Assembly: GCA_944393745.1 (NCBI GenBank)
Contig: CALYBD010000001.1
Span: 136,628-169,477, forward strand
Origin: an uncultured Alphaproteobacteria bacterium
Lineage (GTDB): Bacteria; Pseudomonadota; Alphaproteobacteria; CAAGCB01; CAG-977
Reading direction: 5' to 3'
DNA: 32,850 bases
Positions within the stretch are counted from its first letter, which is position 1, and each line of letters opens with the position of its first letter. The notes beneath the pieces were generated by a model. That model saw only the letters and a list, made by a program, of their open reading frames with translations, was not told the origin of the DNA and searched no databases. The position numbers and the translations under genes were made by a program. Below, one piece after another: positions 1 to 8,446 of this stretch.

Positions 1-782
1 CGGACGCGATCCAGATCCTCTATCGCCTGTATGTTTTCCAATAAATTAGCCTGACCTTTGACGATCAGAACGCCTTTTTTTCCGCCGGCCCATGCTGCCA
101 GCCCCGCCGAAACCAAACGGGACGACACTTCGTCCAGCTGCGCCTGATGCCGTTCGGTTTCTTTTAAGATCTCTTCCCGCGCTTCTTCCAATGTCCGGCC
201 GTTCAAACGCGCGTTCAAATAATTTGTCGCCTCTGTCAAAGCAGCCGGCAACGTCCCCGGCGGAATGTCAATCAAACGGTTTTCCACTGTTCCGTCCGCC
301 GTAACCATAACCACCAAAGCCCGATTATCCCCTAAATGAACAAATTCGATATGCTTCAGCGGCGCTTCGGTTTTCGGCGCAATGACGACACCGGCGCATT
401 TTGACAGGCCGGACAGCATTGTTGACGCCTGTGTCAGCATCGTTTCAATATTAATGCCGGCTGTTCGGCAGTGCGCTTCAATCGCGTGACGTTCGTCCTT
501 TTCCAAAGCGCCTATTTCCAAAAACCCGTCAACAAACAGCTTCAGTCCGCGTTCCGTCGGAATTCTGCCGGCAGATGTATGCGGCGAAGACAATAAACCT
601 GCCGATTCCAAATCCGACATAACGTTGCGAATCGTTGCCGAAGACAACGAAAAATCCAATAAACGGGACAATGTCTTAGATCCGACAGGTTCCCCCGTTT
701 CCAGATACGCATCGACCAGCGATTTAAAAATATCGCGGGATCGGTTGTTTAATTCGGATAAAGTTAATATTTGCTTATTCAT
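1..782 (-). CDS. hrcA: Heat-inducible transcription repressor HrcA (3' part missing)
   Basis: HrcA is the repressor of groE/dnaK-type heat-shock operons and binds CIRCE operators. Reading leftward from the ATG at 782, about 260 codons are open. The N-terminus has a winged-helix region (residues about 1-75), including the family-typical stretches GEPVGSKTLSR, SSATIRNVMSDLE and the wing segment TSAGRIPTERG. The following GAF-like region includes IEFVHLGDNRALVVMVTADG and ends at the window edge. Full HrcA is about 340-360 residues, so roughly the last quarter is missing. It is divergent from rph. No Shine-Dalgarno sequence is visible before the ATG, and a good promoter (TTGACG, 17 bp, TACATT) would start the transcript almost at the start codon, so a leaderless mRNA is possible. 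No CIRCE element (TTAGCACTC-N9-GAGTGCTAA) is seen here. The family call is secure. Confidence 0.95.
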   Translation of the reverse strand, partial: MNKQILTLSELNNRSRDIFKSLVDAYLETGEPVGSKTLSRLLDFSLSSATIRNVMSDLESAGLLSSPHTSAGRIPTERGLKLFVDGFLEIGALEKDERHAIEAHCRTAGINIETMLTQASTMLSGLSKCAGVVIAPKTEAPLKHIEFVHLGDNRALVVMVTADGTVENRLIDIPPGTLPAALTEATNYLNARLNGRTLEEAREEILKETERHQAQLDEVSSRLVSAGLAAWAGGKKGVLIVKGQANLLENIQAIEDLDRV

Positions 783-790
783 AGTTGATA

Positions 791-819
791 AATGTAGTAA
801 TCGTAGTATCAAACGTCAA
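791..819 (-). promoter_or_regulatory. Putative hrcA promoter
   Basis: On the minus strand, TTGACG (814-819) is followed after 17 bp by TACATT (791-796). The predicted start lies about 3 nt upstream of the hrcA ATG. The perfect inverted pair TTGATA (785-790) / TATCAA (807-812) overlaps it and could be an operator, or a weak divergent promoter for rph. Predicted by eye only. Confidence 0.45.
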
Positions 820-860
820 CAGGACAAATTATTTTATTCAACAGATTAAGGACAGAAAAA

Positions 861-1577
861 ATGCAAAGACCTTCAAAAAGACAACCCGATCAACTGCGCA
901 AAGTCACAATCGAACCGAACATTAACAAACACGCCGAAGGATCATGCCTGATCAAATGCGGCGACACGCACGTAATCTGCACGGCAACGGTCGAAGACAA
1001 AGTACCGATGTGGATGCGCAACACGGGTAAAGGCTGGATAACGGCCGAATACGGCATGATTCCCCGCGCAACGGGAACCCGGACGGAAAGAGAAGCCAAA
1101 AAAGGACAAACGGGACGCACCCAGGAAATTCAGCGTTTAATCGGGCGGGCACTGCGTTCCGTTGTCGATATGAAAGCGCTGGGGGAAATATGCATAAAAA
1201 TTGACTGCGACGTTATTCAAGCTGACGGCGGCACACGAACAGCTTCGATTACGGGCGGTTTTGTCGCTTTGCATCTGGCATTGCAGAAATTGCGTGAACA
1301 ACGCCGGTTTTACACATTGCCGCTGTTTGATACCGTATCGGCCGTTTCCTGCGGTATTTATGAAGGAGTGCCCGTACTGGATTTGGACTATACCGAAGAT
1401 TCCAATGCGCAGACCGATTCCAACTTTGTCATTACCGGAAAAGGCGGCATTGTGGAAATTCAGGGAACGGCAGAACGGACACCGTTTTCTTCGGAAGAAT
1501 TCAAAACACTGTACGAACTGGCCTGCAAAGGCACTGCCGAATTAAGCAAAATCCAACATGATGTTTTAGGAGAATAA
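861..1577 (+). CDS. rph: Ribonuclease PH
   Basis: RNase PH is a phosphorolytic 3'-5' exoribonuclease that trims tRNA 3' ends, releasing nucleoside diphosphates. The 238 residues match the usual family length. Conserved stretches are visible: the N-terminal [41 protein letters not shown] (phosphate-binding arginines) and [20 protein letters not shown]. The start ATG has an upstream AAGGA at about 848. It is divergent from hrcA and followed one base later by rdgB, and the rph-rdgB-hemW order is a familiar alphaproteobacterial run. Probably the first gene of a three-gene operon. Nothing unusual in the sequence. Confidence 0.97.
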   Translation: MQRPSKRQPDQLRKVTIEPNINKHAEGSCLIKCGDTHVICTATVEDKVPMWMRNTGKGWITAEYGMIPRATGTRTEREAKKGQTGRTQEIQRLIGRALRSVVDMKALGEICIKIDCDVIQADGGTRTASITGGFVALHLALQKLREQRRFYTLPLFDTVSAVSCGIYEGVPVLDLDYTEDSNAQTDSNFVITGKGGIVEIQGTAERTPFSSEEFKTLYELACKGTAELSKIQHDVLGE

Positions 1578-1578
1578 A

Positions 1579-2172
1579 ATGCGCAAACTGATTGAAAAAC
1601 AAATCGTTTTGGCAACGCACAACATCGGTAAAGTCAAAGAAATGCAGACAATACTTGCTCCTTTTGGTGTTACGGTTTTATCCGCCGACGATTTAAAACT
1701 TTCAGAACCCGAGGAAAACGGAAAAACTTTTATTGAAAACGCCCGGATCAAAGCCGTCAGCGCAGCCAAAGAAGCAAATATGCCGGCTTTGGCCGATGAT
1801 TCCGGACTGTGTGTTCATGCTCTTGACAATCGACCGGGGATTTATTCCGCCCGTTACAACGAACCGAAAAAAAACGGATTTATGTATGCTATGGAACGGC
1901 TGAATGCGGAATTGGGCGATACAAAAGACCGATCCGCGCATTTTTCCTGCGCCGTTGTCATTGCCTGGCCTGACGGCGATACGGAAGAATTCGAAGGGCG
2001 TGTTGACGGCCGTTTATGCTGGCCGGCAAAAGGAAAAAACGGTTTCGGGTACGATCCGATGTTTGTTCCCGACGGCTTTGATCTTTCTTTTGCCGAACTG
2101 CCGGCCGAAGAAAAAAATAAAATCAGCCACCGGGCACGGGCATTAAAGAAATTTACGGATACCTGCCTGTGA
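1579..2172 (+). CDS. rdgB: RdgB/HAM1 non-canonical purine NTP pyrophosphatase
   Basis: This enzyme hydrolyses (d)ITP, XTP and similar deaminated purine nucleotides to monophosphate plus pyrophosphate, keeping them out of DNA and RNA. It has 197 residues, the normal length. Family motifs are all present: LATHNIGKVKEM at the N-terminus (substrate loop), ALADDSGLCVHALDNRPGIYSARY (metal-binding acidic residues) and GFGYDPMFVP followed by KISHRARAL near the C-terminus; most members read SHRGRAL, so one glycine is replaced by alanine. It lies one base after rph and overlaps hemW at GTGA, so translational coupling is likely. Confidence 0.96.
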   Translation: MRKLIEKQIVLATHNIGKVKEMQTILAPFGVTVLSADDLKLSEPEENGKTFIENARIKAVSAAKEANMPALADDSGLCVHALDNRPGIYSARYNEPKKNGFMYAMERLNAELGDTKDRSAHFSCAVVIAWPDGDTEEFEGRVDGRLCWPAKGKNGFGYDPMFVPDGFDLSFAELPAEEKNKISHRARALKKFTDTCL

Positions 2173-3287
2173 ACGGATTCGGTATTTATATTCATTGGCC
2201 GTTTTGCCGGTCAAAATGTCCTTACTGCGATTTTGTCAGTATGCCGGCAAAAAATTTTGACTTTCAAATTTGGCAAAACGCCTATGTCAAAAGCCTGAAA
2301 TTATATGCCGGCAGAACGGCGGACAAACGGGTTTCAAGCATTTTTTTCGGTGGCGGAACCCCTTCATTAATGACAGAAGAAGTCGTTTCTTTCGTTATCG
2401 AAACAATTCGTTCGCTTTGGACCGTAGAAAAAAACGTTGAAATCTCCATGGAGATTAATCCCTGTTCCGTCGATGTATTGAAAATGCAGGCGTTGAAAAA
2501 AGCCGGCATTAATCGTTTGTCTGTCGGGGTTCAGGCTTTAAACGATAAGGATTTAAAATTTCTGGGACGTTTACACAGCGTTGAACAGGCCTTAAGTGTT
2601 TTGAAAAATGCCGAACGAATTTTTCCCCGTGTCTCGGCTGATTTTATTTACGGCCGGCCGAATCAACGTTTAAACGACTGGAAAGAAGAACTGGAACGCA
2701 TTCTGGAACTTAATTTAAGACATTTGTCCTTATATCAGCTGACGATAGAAGAAGGGACCGTCTTTTATAAAAAAGGAATACAACCGCCCGAAGACGAATT
2801 ATCAGCCGATTTATTCGAATTGACCGACCGCATGACGTATCAGGCCGGTCTGGAACGTTATGAAGTATCCAATCACGCCGTTCAAGGCGAAGAATGTCGC
2901 CATAACCTGTTATACTGGCACGCAGGAGAATGGATCGGAATCGGTCCGGCGGCACACGGACGATTTACGCAAAACGGATCTTTTTATGCAACGGCGCAAG
3001 ATTCCTCCATTACAGACTGGGCAAAAAACCAAAAGGCTTCAGAAATCGTTTTGACAACGAAAGAAAAGGCTGAAGAGCTGATTTTAATGGCCTTGCGAAC
3101 ACGTGAAGGAATTAACAGAAAATCCTTTTATGAGGTCATCAAAGAAGAACCAGAAGCCTTTATGCATACCGGTACTTTGCAGGATTATCAAACCGACGGT
3201 TTTTTGATTTGCGATCAAACCGGTATTCGTACAACGGCCAAAGGATTAATGATTTTGGACGCTTTGTGCCGAACTCTGCTGATTTGA
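2169..3287 (+). CDS. hemW: Radical SAM heme chaperone HemW
   Basis: HemW is a radical-SAM protein related to oxygen-independent coproporphyrinogen oxidase that acts in heme handling. It has 372 residues. The iron-sulfur cluster motif CxxxCxxC is at C13, C17 and C20 within HWPFCRSKCPYCDF. The SAM-binding FFGGGTPSLM and SMEINPCSVD follow, and then INRLSVGVQALND. The C-terminal part (ECRHNLLYWHAGEWIGIGPAAHG) is the HemN_C-type domain found in HemW. It starts with GTG in a GTGA overlap with the rdgB stop. Its 3' end overlaps the convergent LpoA-like gene by 42 bp. It follows rph-rdgB as the third gene of the run. HemN itself is less likely given the short N-terminus and gene context. Confidence 0.93.
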   Translation: MNGFGIYIHWPFCRSKCPYCDFVSMPAKNFDFQIWQNAYVKSLKLYAGRTADKRVSSIFFGGGTPSLMTEEVVSFVIETIRSLWTVEKNVEISMEINPCSVDVLKMQALKKAGINRLSVGVQALNDKDLKFLGRLHSVEQALSVLKNAERIFPRVSADFIYGRPNQRLNDWKEELERILELNLRHLSLYQLTIEEGTVFYKKGIQPPEDELSADLFELTDRMTYQAGLERYEVSNHAVQGEECRHNLLYWHAGEWIGIGPAAHGRFTQNGSFYATAQDSSITDWAKNQKASEIVLTTKEKAEELILMALRTREGINRKSFYEVIKEEPEAFMHTGTLQDYQTDGFLICDQTGIRTTAKGLMILDALCRTLLI

Positions 3288-4835
3288 ACCTGACGGATAC
3301 GGCGTATTTTCCGCCGGTTTTGAAACATCGACACTGTCCGACATTGCTTCTGCCGCTGCGGCAGCGGCTGCAGCTGCTTCTTCTTCCGGTGACAAAGGAA
3401 CCGTAACCAAATTTTCGGAATGACGGAAATCTTTGATATAAACTTCGGGCGTAAAGACCGGCACGGATTCAAAAACTTCCAAAGCCGGCGATAAAGTCAC
3501 AAAGCCTTTCTTTTCTACCCCCAGAACCTGCAGACCGCGTTCGGACAAACCGTTCGGCAACAAACGAAACAGACCGTCTACGCCTTTGAAACCGGAAACT
3601 GTCGTCAGATTTTCATAAGAAAAGCTGCCCGTTTCTGCCAAAATAGCCGCTAAAGCAACAGCATCGTAAGCCTGTGATGCAATACGCGGCGGTTTTTCGC
3701 CATAAAGTTCTTTATAACGCTGTGCAAAAACAGAAAATCCCTCGGAAGGCAAATGCGAGAACCACCCTCCGATTAATGCCGGTTCGCGTGACGGACGGGA
3801 AGAAGCCCATTGAGACGTCCCCAAAATCCGAATATCGGACGGAACGTCATAAAACGAGAACAAAGCCCCCAAAGAACGCAAATGACTGCCTTCTTCGGAA
3901 ATCAGAATCGCATCAAATTCGAACGGATCACGCACCAGCTCTTTTTCTTTCAAAGCATCAATTATTGCCTGCAGCTGATCCATGGACATATTGACTTCTT
4001 CCATTTCTTCGGTTTCTTCGTTTTTCATTAAAACCGGTTTTCCCTGCATGACCAGCTCTTTTGATTTTTCCAGCCGTTTAATTTCTTCTTCCCGCTCTGT
4101 TTCCAGTTCCTCCATTGTTTTGGGCATGACGGACTGAACAGCCGTTTGCAAATCAGCGGCAATCGGATCATAAAAAGCCGCCTTTGTAATCATACCGCCG
4201 CAGGAATCCACGGCTGCTTTTGCTGCCATGGAAATAATATCCCCTGTCGCATTATCCTGAGAAATAACGGCCAGACGCTTGTATCCTTTATCACAAGCAT
4301 ATCGAACAATGTGTTCTACCTGCTGCGACGTCAGCGTACTGATCGTATAAATGCCGTCACCTAAATTCGACGGATCGGAAGAAAATGTAATAACACTGAT
4401 ATCAGCTGAATGCGTTACCGGCCTAACCGCCCGGACAGATTTTGAAAAAACCGGCCCGATAATTAATTCAACCCCCTGACTGACAGCCAATTCTGCCGCT
4501 TCCCGGGCGCCTTCCGGCGTTCCCTGCGTATCATAAAACTGCAGTATCAAACGCTGACTGGAAATGTCAAACAAAGACATCATCGCCGCATTGCGCAAAA
4601 TTTCCCCCAGCTTTGCCGAACTGCCCGTTAACGGTACCAACAAACCGACCCGAACCATCTCCACAGGAACAAGAGCCGGCGCCGCCGCTTCGCCTTTTTC
4701 GGCAATATTTGCATCGTCCACATGAAACGCGCTTTGATCAACGCGTCTGGACAATAAAGGTATTCCGCTTTTACAGGAAACCAACAAGAAAACCGCAGCA
4801 AAAAAAATGATTGATTGACGAATAATTTGACGCAA
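3246..4835 (-). CDS. LpoA/LppC-like penicillin-binding protein activator lipoprotein
   Basis: Probably an outer-membrane lipoprotein that stimulates a class A penicillin-binding protein in peptidoglycan synthesis. The 529-residue protein begins with a lipoprotein signal whose lipobox is LVSC (cysteine 21). From about residue 60 it has a periplasmic-binding-protein type I fold: VRVGLLVPLTGSSAKLGEIL, GVELIIGPVFSKSVRAV and ASQAYDAVALAA. About residues 220-295 form a charged, probably coiled-coil insertion rich in E and K. A run of nine alanines and a low-complexity tail close the protein. The order LpoA-like gene / rsmI / yraN matches the E. coli yraM(lpoA)-rsmI-yraN arrangement, which supports the call. 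Its last 42 bp overlap hemW tail to tail. The precise PBP partner is unknown. Confidence 0.85.
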   Translation of the reverse strand: MRQIIRQSIIFFAAVFLLVSCKSGIPLLSRRVDQSAFHVDDANIAEKGEAAAPALVPVEMVRVGLLVPLTGSSAKLGEILRNAAMMSLFDISSQRLILQFYDTQGTPEGAREAAELAVSQGVELIIGPVFSKSVRAVRPVTHSADISVITFSSDPSNLGDGIYTISTLTSQQVEHIVRYACDKGYKRLAVISQDNATGDIISMAAKAAVDSCGGMITKAAFYDPIAADLQTAVQSVMPKTMEELETEREEEIKRLEKSKELVMQGKPVLMKNEETEEMEEVNMSMDQLQAIIDALKEKELVRDPFEFDAILISEEGSHLRSLGALFSFYDVPSDIRILGTSQWASSRPSREPALIGGWFSHLPSEGFSVFAQRYKELYGEKPPRIASQAYDAVALAAILAETGSFSYENLTTVSGFKGVDGLFRLLPNGLSERGLQVLGVEKKGFVTLSPALEVFESVPVFTPEVYIKDFRHSENLVTVPLSPEEEAAAAAAAAAEAMSDSVDVSKPAENTPYPSGSNQQSSAQSVQNH

Positions 4836-4888
4836 AGAATTGCTCCCGAATTTAAAACGTGTTTAGATGCATCTTAACTGTTTTTGCA

Positions 4889-4894
4889 AAGGAG
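4889..4894 (+). promoter_or_regulatory. Shine-Dalgarno deciding the rsmI start
   Basis: AAGGAG lies 5 nt before the ATG at 4900. An in-frame ATG at 4867 has no comparable site and would add 11 residues not typical of RsmI, so 4900 is preferred. Confidence 0.8.
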
Positions 4895-4899
4895 TGCAA

Positions 4900-5751
4900 A
4901 TGTCTGAAACTTCTTTTACCAAAGGATTATACCTTGTTGCAACCCCTATCGGCAATTTAGGCGATATTTCTGCCCGTGCCGTTGCCGTTTTGACAGCAGC
5001 CGATATTATCGCCTGCGAAGACACACGAAACACAAAAAAATTACTGACGTTGCTGGGAATAACAAAAAAACACCTGATCGCTTATCATGAACACAATGCC
5101 GACGAAATGCGGCCGTATATTTTGGAACACCTTCGAAACAATAAGATGATCGCTTTGGTTTCAGATGCGGGAACCCCGTTAATCAGTGATCCCGGATATC
5201 GTTTGGTACAAGACTGTATTGATCAAAATATTTATGTTACCGCCATTCCCGGAGCTTCTGCCGTATTAACGGCTTTGCAGTTGTCGGGTCTGCCCTGTCA
5301 TCGTTTTTTGTTTGAAGGATTTTTACCGTCAAAAACTGTTGCCCGAAAAAAAGAACTGACTCTGCTGGCCGACATTCCGGCAACGTTAATTTTTTACGAA
5401 TCCCCCCAGCGTCTGGAAGAAACATTAAACGATATGATTATCGTTTTTGGAACTCGACAGGCTGCCGTTGTTCGTGAATTAACCAAAAAATTTGAACAAA
5501 CTGTCCGCGGTACTTTTAAAGAATTATCGGATTATTACCGCACAAACGGCTGGCCAAAAGGAGAAATCGTCATTGTTGTTGCACCTGCGGAACAAAAATC
5601 TCCCGATCAAAAAGAAATTATTGTTTTGCTGAAACAGGCTCTGACAACGATGAGCGTAAAAGATGCGGCGGCTTTTGTTGCCGATCAGACGGGCGAATCC
5701 AAAAAACAACTTTATCAAACAGCTTTAAAGTTAAAAAATGACATCAAGTAA
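4900..5751 (+). CDS. rsmI: 16S rRNA (cytidine(1402)-2'-O)-methyltransferase RsmI
   Basis: RsmI methylates the ribose 2'-OH of C1402 in 16S rRNA, using SAM, near the ribosomal P site. From the ATG at 4900 the protein has 283 residues, the usual length. It shows the tetrapyrrole-methylase fold: YLVATPIGNLGDISARAV at the N-terminus, CEDTRNTKKLL, then VSDAGTPLISDPGYRLV and FEGFLPSK. It is divergent from the LpoA-like gene and overlaps yraN by 14 bp, as in the conserved rsmI-yraN pair. The small C-terminal part (SVKDAAAFVADQTGESKKQLYQTAL) is the usual RsmI tail. Nothing odd. Confidence 0.97.
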   Translation: MSETSFTKGLYLVATPIGNLGDISARAVAVLTAADIIACEDTRNTKKLLTLLGITKKHLIAYHEHNADEMRPYILEHLRNNKMIALVSDAGTPLISDPGYRLVQDCIDQNIYVTAIPGASAVLTALQLSGLPCHRFLFEGFLPSKTVARKKELTLLADIPATLIFYESPQRLEETLNDMIIVFGTRQAAVVRELTKKFEQTVRGTFKELSDYYRTNGWPKGEIVIVVAPAEQKSPDQKEIIVLLKQALTTMSVKDAAAFVADQTGESKKQLYQTALKLKNDIK

Positions 5752-6124
5752 ACAACGGAAAGGAAAAACAGCCCGGGATAACGGATATAAAGCGGAAACC
5801 GCCGCTGTTTTGTTTTTACGTTTAAAAGGATACAAAATATTAGAACGTAATTTTAAACCGCCCCGGGGGATCGGCGCCGGTGAAATTGATATTATCGCTG
5901 AAAAAAAAGGCGTTATTGCCTTTATCGAAGTCAAATACCGTGCGACTCTGTCCGATGCCGCCGAATCCGTCAATCATCATGTCCGGATCAGACGCATCAA
6001 AGGCGCCGAATATTTCTTAATGACCCGCCCTGAACTGGCAGAAAAGGAAATGCGTTTCGATGTCATTTTAATTTCACCGAAACATTTTCCCGAACACATT
6101 CAAAACGCTTTTACATGTTCATAA
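5738..6124 (+). CDS. yraN: YraN family (UPF0102) endonuclease-fold protein
   Basis: YraN proteins have a Holliday-junction-resolvase-like nuclease fold; their biological role is not settled. This one has 128 residues, typical of the family. The core is visible as AETAAVLFLRLKGYKILERN, GAGEIDIIAEKKG and FIEVKYR, giving the E-x-D ... E-V-K nuclease-like acidic/lysine set. It starts inside the last codons of rsmI (14-bp overlap), which is common for this pair, so the two are probably cotranscribed. The last 14 bp overlap the convergent kinase gene. Confidence 0.9.
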   Translation: MTSSKQRKGKTARDNGYKAETAAVLFLRLKGYKILERNFKPPRGIGAGEIDIIAEKKGVIAFIEVKYRATLSDAAESVNHHVRIRRIKGAEYFLMTRPELAEKEMRFDVILISPKHFPEHIQNAFTCS

Positions 6125-6620
6125 TTATTTGATGAATTTGTTCCGCTGTCTGTTCGGCGTTTAAATGATCAGTATTAATTTTAATCGTATTCATATCCTG
6201 ATATTTCGACAGATAGGCAAGGCTTTGATCTATATTTTCTTTTTTTATATTTTCACGTTGTTTTAATCTTTGCACAAGAATTTCCGGCGAACAGAACAAA
6301 GATACCCGGATTATTGAAAAAGGCGTTCCCGTCAGTCTGCCGGTAATTTTATCTGTTATTGTTTCATCGGGCAGCACCCAGCAAAATAAGACCGTTCGGG
6401 AAAAAGGATTTGCCAAAAAAGAATTCAGCAAATAAACAATATTGTCGATAACCATTTTTTTATTTTCTTCGGATACGGTAAACGGCGCCATATCCCAACA
6501 CCAATCTCCGTCCAGAAAAAAACACGGTTGCAACCGTTGTTTTAAACAGTTGCAAACCGTTGTTTTTCCGACCCCCATCGTGCCGTTGACAATAACCAGT
6601 TTTTTTGAAAAAACCGCCAT
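6111..6620 (-). CDS. Small P-loop nucleotide kinase-like protein
   Basis: A 169-residue P-loop protein. The Walker A motif GTMGVGKT is near residues 13-20, followed by FLDGDWCWDM (residues about 36-45), a signature like that of small AAA/nucleoside-kinase-type ATPases seen mainly in Firmicutes. No further domain is visible and the substrate cannot be told. It begins 18 bp after the parB stop on the same strand, so it is probably the last gene of the rsmG-parA-parB transcript. It is not a usual member of that cluster in alphaproteobacteria and may have been acquired. Its 3' end overlaps yraN by 14 bp. The P-loop is certain; kinase activity is inferred. Confidence 0.7.
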   Translation of the reverse strand: MAVFSKKLVIVNGTMGVGKTTVCNCLKQRLQPCFFLDGDWCWDMAPFTVSEENKKMVIDNIVYLLNSFLANPFSRTVLFCWVLPDETITDKITGRLTGTPFSIIRVSLFCSPEILVQRLKQRENIKKENIDQSLAYLSKYQDMNTIKINTDHLNAEQTAEQIHQIIMNM

Positions 6621-6638
6621 TATTTCTATACCGGAACA

Positions 6639-7661
6639 TTATTTTTCATTTTCTAATTTATCCAAGCTGATCACGTCTTCGTCCAACGCTTTTGAAAAAG
6701 AATCATCAAAGACAACTTCGCCGATTTCTTCTTTTTCCATTTGAATAATATCTTCACCGGCATCGGCAGAAACAATATTTTGTTCGGATTCTGTTTTCGA
6801 TTCCGGCTGCGGACGAGCACTTAATTTACGAATCAGAGTATCCAGCTGTTCCAATGTTTCATAAGCAAGAATCAGTTCACCGCCGACGGATTTCGGACGA
6901 ATGGAAACAGTAATGCCCAAAACACGGGATAAATCGGCAGCTAAGGCATTGCATTCTTCTTGTTTTTCGGATTTTTTTGGCGTGTTTTGTTTCTTTTTCT
7001 TTTCCAATCCTTCCTGCGCCAATTTTTCTGTCTGACGCACGTTTAATCCTTTGGATATAACGGTATCAGCCAAGATTTCGGGTTCTTTTGCCGTCAACAA
7101 AGCACGAGCATGTCCGGACGTTAATTTTCCCGTTTCCAAATATTTTTTGACTTTTTCAGGCAAACCTAACAAACGAATTGTGTTGGCAACATGGCTGCGG
7201 CTTTTTCCGACAGCTTGTGCCAGTTCTTCCTGTGTATTGGAAAATTCGTCCATTAAGCGGCGATAGCCTTCGGCTTCTTCCAAAGCATTCAAATCCTGAC
7301 GCTGCAGATTTTCAATTAAGGCGACTTCCAATGCTTCTTTATCCGTCAGCTGTTTAATCAATACGGGAACTTCCGTTAATCCGGCTAACTGAGAAGCACG
7401 CCAACGACGTTCTCCACCGACAATTTCATATTTGTCTTCCGTCCCGTTTTTTAAACGCACGATCAACGGCTGCAAAACGCCTTTTGTGCGAATGGATTCC
7501 ACCAAATCATTAATGGCTTCTTCGTCAAAAACCCGACGCGGCTGGAAGGGGCTGGGCTCTAAATCAGAAAGCAACACTGTTTTTATATTTTGGGCGTGTT
7601 GTTCGGGTTCCCCTTCCCCTAAAAGGGCATTTAATCCGCGCCCCAGATTTTTTGTTTTCAT
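6639..7661 (-). CDS. parB: Chromosome partitioning protein ParB
   Basis: ParB binds parS sites, spreads over neighbouring DNA as a CTP-dependent clamp and guides origin segregation with ParA. It has 340 residues. The N-terminus has LGRGLNALLGE, which resembles the ParA-contacting start of chromosomal ParB proteins. The CTP/Arg-rich motif GGERRWRASQLAG and the ENLQRQDLNALEEAEGY helix follow, then the helix-turn-helix TQEELAQAVGKSRSHVANTIRLLGLP. The C-terminal dimerisation region is preceded by a lysine-rich linker. It overlaps parA by 4 bp. Two perfect parS palindromes lie upstream of the operon, at 9079 and 10136, which supports an intact system. Confidence 0.97.
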   Translation of the reverse strand: MKTKNLGRGLNALLGEGEPEQHAQNIKTVLLSDLEPSPFQPRRVFDEEAINDLVESIRTKGVLQPLIVRLKNGTEDKYEIVGGERRWRASQLAGLTEVPVLIKQLTDKEALEVALIENLQRQDLNALEEAEGYRRLMDEFSNTQEELAQAVGKSRSHVANTIRLLGLPEKVKKYLETGKLTSGHARALLTAKEPEILADTVISKGLNVRQTEKLAQEGLEKKKKQNTPKKSEKQEECNALAADLSRVLGITVSIRPKSVGGELILAYETLEQLDTLIRKLSARPQPESKTESEQNIVSADAGEDIIQMEKEEIGEVVFDDSFSKALDEDVISLDKLENEK

Positions 7662-8446
7662 TTTCTTGCCTCCTGTTTTAAAATTTCGCTTGCCAAACCG
7701 ATATAAGCCTGCGCACCTTTACTTTTAAAATCATATAATAAAATCGGTTTACCGTGTGAAGGAGCTTCCGATACACGCACATTACGCGGAATAATCGATT
7801 TATAAACTTTACTGCCAAAATAATTGCGCACGTCCTGAGCAACGACTTCGGATAATCCTGTTCGGCCGTCAAACATAGTTAAAACAATTCCCTGAATTTC
7901 CAGAGAATGATTGAAATTACGTTTCACCCGGTCAATCGTTTTCATCAGATCCGCAACCCCTTCCAGGGCCAGATATTCACATTGAACAGGCACAATAACG
8001 GAATCGGCGGCAACCAAAGCATTAACGGTCAGCATACCGACTGCCGGAGGACAATCAATAAAAATATAATCATAAGCCGGTAATTCGGAATCTAATGCTT
8101 TTTTTAAAAAAAATTGCGGCGATTCCTGATGAGACAATTCAAAATCCGCGCCGGCCAAGTCTTTGGAAGAAACAACAACAGACAAGTTAGGAATTTTCGT
8201 CCAGATAATTGTTGATGAAATTTTCGATTCCCCCATTAAAACCTGATACATGTTTTTGGGCGCATTTCTGCGATCAATACCAAAACTGACTGTTGCATTG
8301 CCCTGCGGATCCAGGTCTAAAACAAGCACTTTTTTATTAACGGCAGCCAAAGCCGTTGCCAAATTAACGGCGGTTGTCGTTTTTCCGACACCCCCTTTTT
8401 GATTTGCAACCGCAATGATGCGAGGACGTTCATATAAAGCTTTCAT
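7658..8446 (-). CDS. parA: Chromosome partitioning ATPase ParA
   Basis: ParA is a nonspecific-DNA-binding ATPase that, with ParB-parS, moves the replicated origin. It has 262 residues. The deviant Walker A KGGVGKT is at residues 17-23, with LVLDLDPQGNATVSFG next and YIFIDCPPAVGMLTVNAL as the Walker B region. There is no long N-terminal helix-turn-helix domain, so this is the chromosomal (Soj-like) type. It overlaps both rsmG (4 bp) and parB (4 bp), so the three are translationally coupled. Confidence 0.97.
   Translation of the reverse strand: MKALYERPRIIAVANQKGGVGKTTTAVNLATALAAVNKKVLVLDLDPQGNATVSFGIDRRNAPKNMYQVLMGESKISSTIIWTKIPNLSVVVSSKDLAGADFELSHQESPQFFLKKALDSELPAYDYIFIDCPPAVGMLTVNALVAADSVIVPVQCEYLALEGVADLMKTIDRVKRNFNHSLEIQGIVLTMFDGRTGLSEVVAQDVRNYFGSKVYKSIIPRNVRVSEAPSHGKPILLYDFKSKGAQAYIGLASEILKQEARK

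Noticed and set aside
783-860. CIRCE element at hrcA
   Set aside because: No TTAGCACTC-N9-GAGTGCTAA match or near match on either strand; the inverted repeat found there has a different sequence and a 16-bp spacer.
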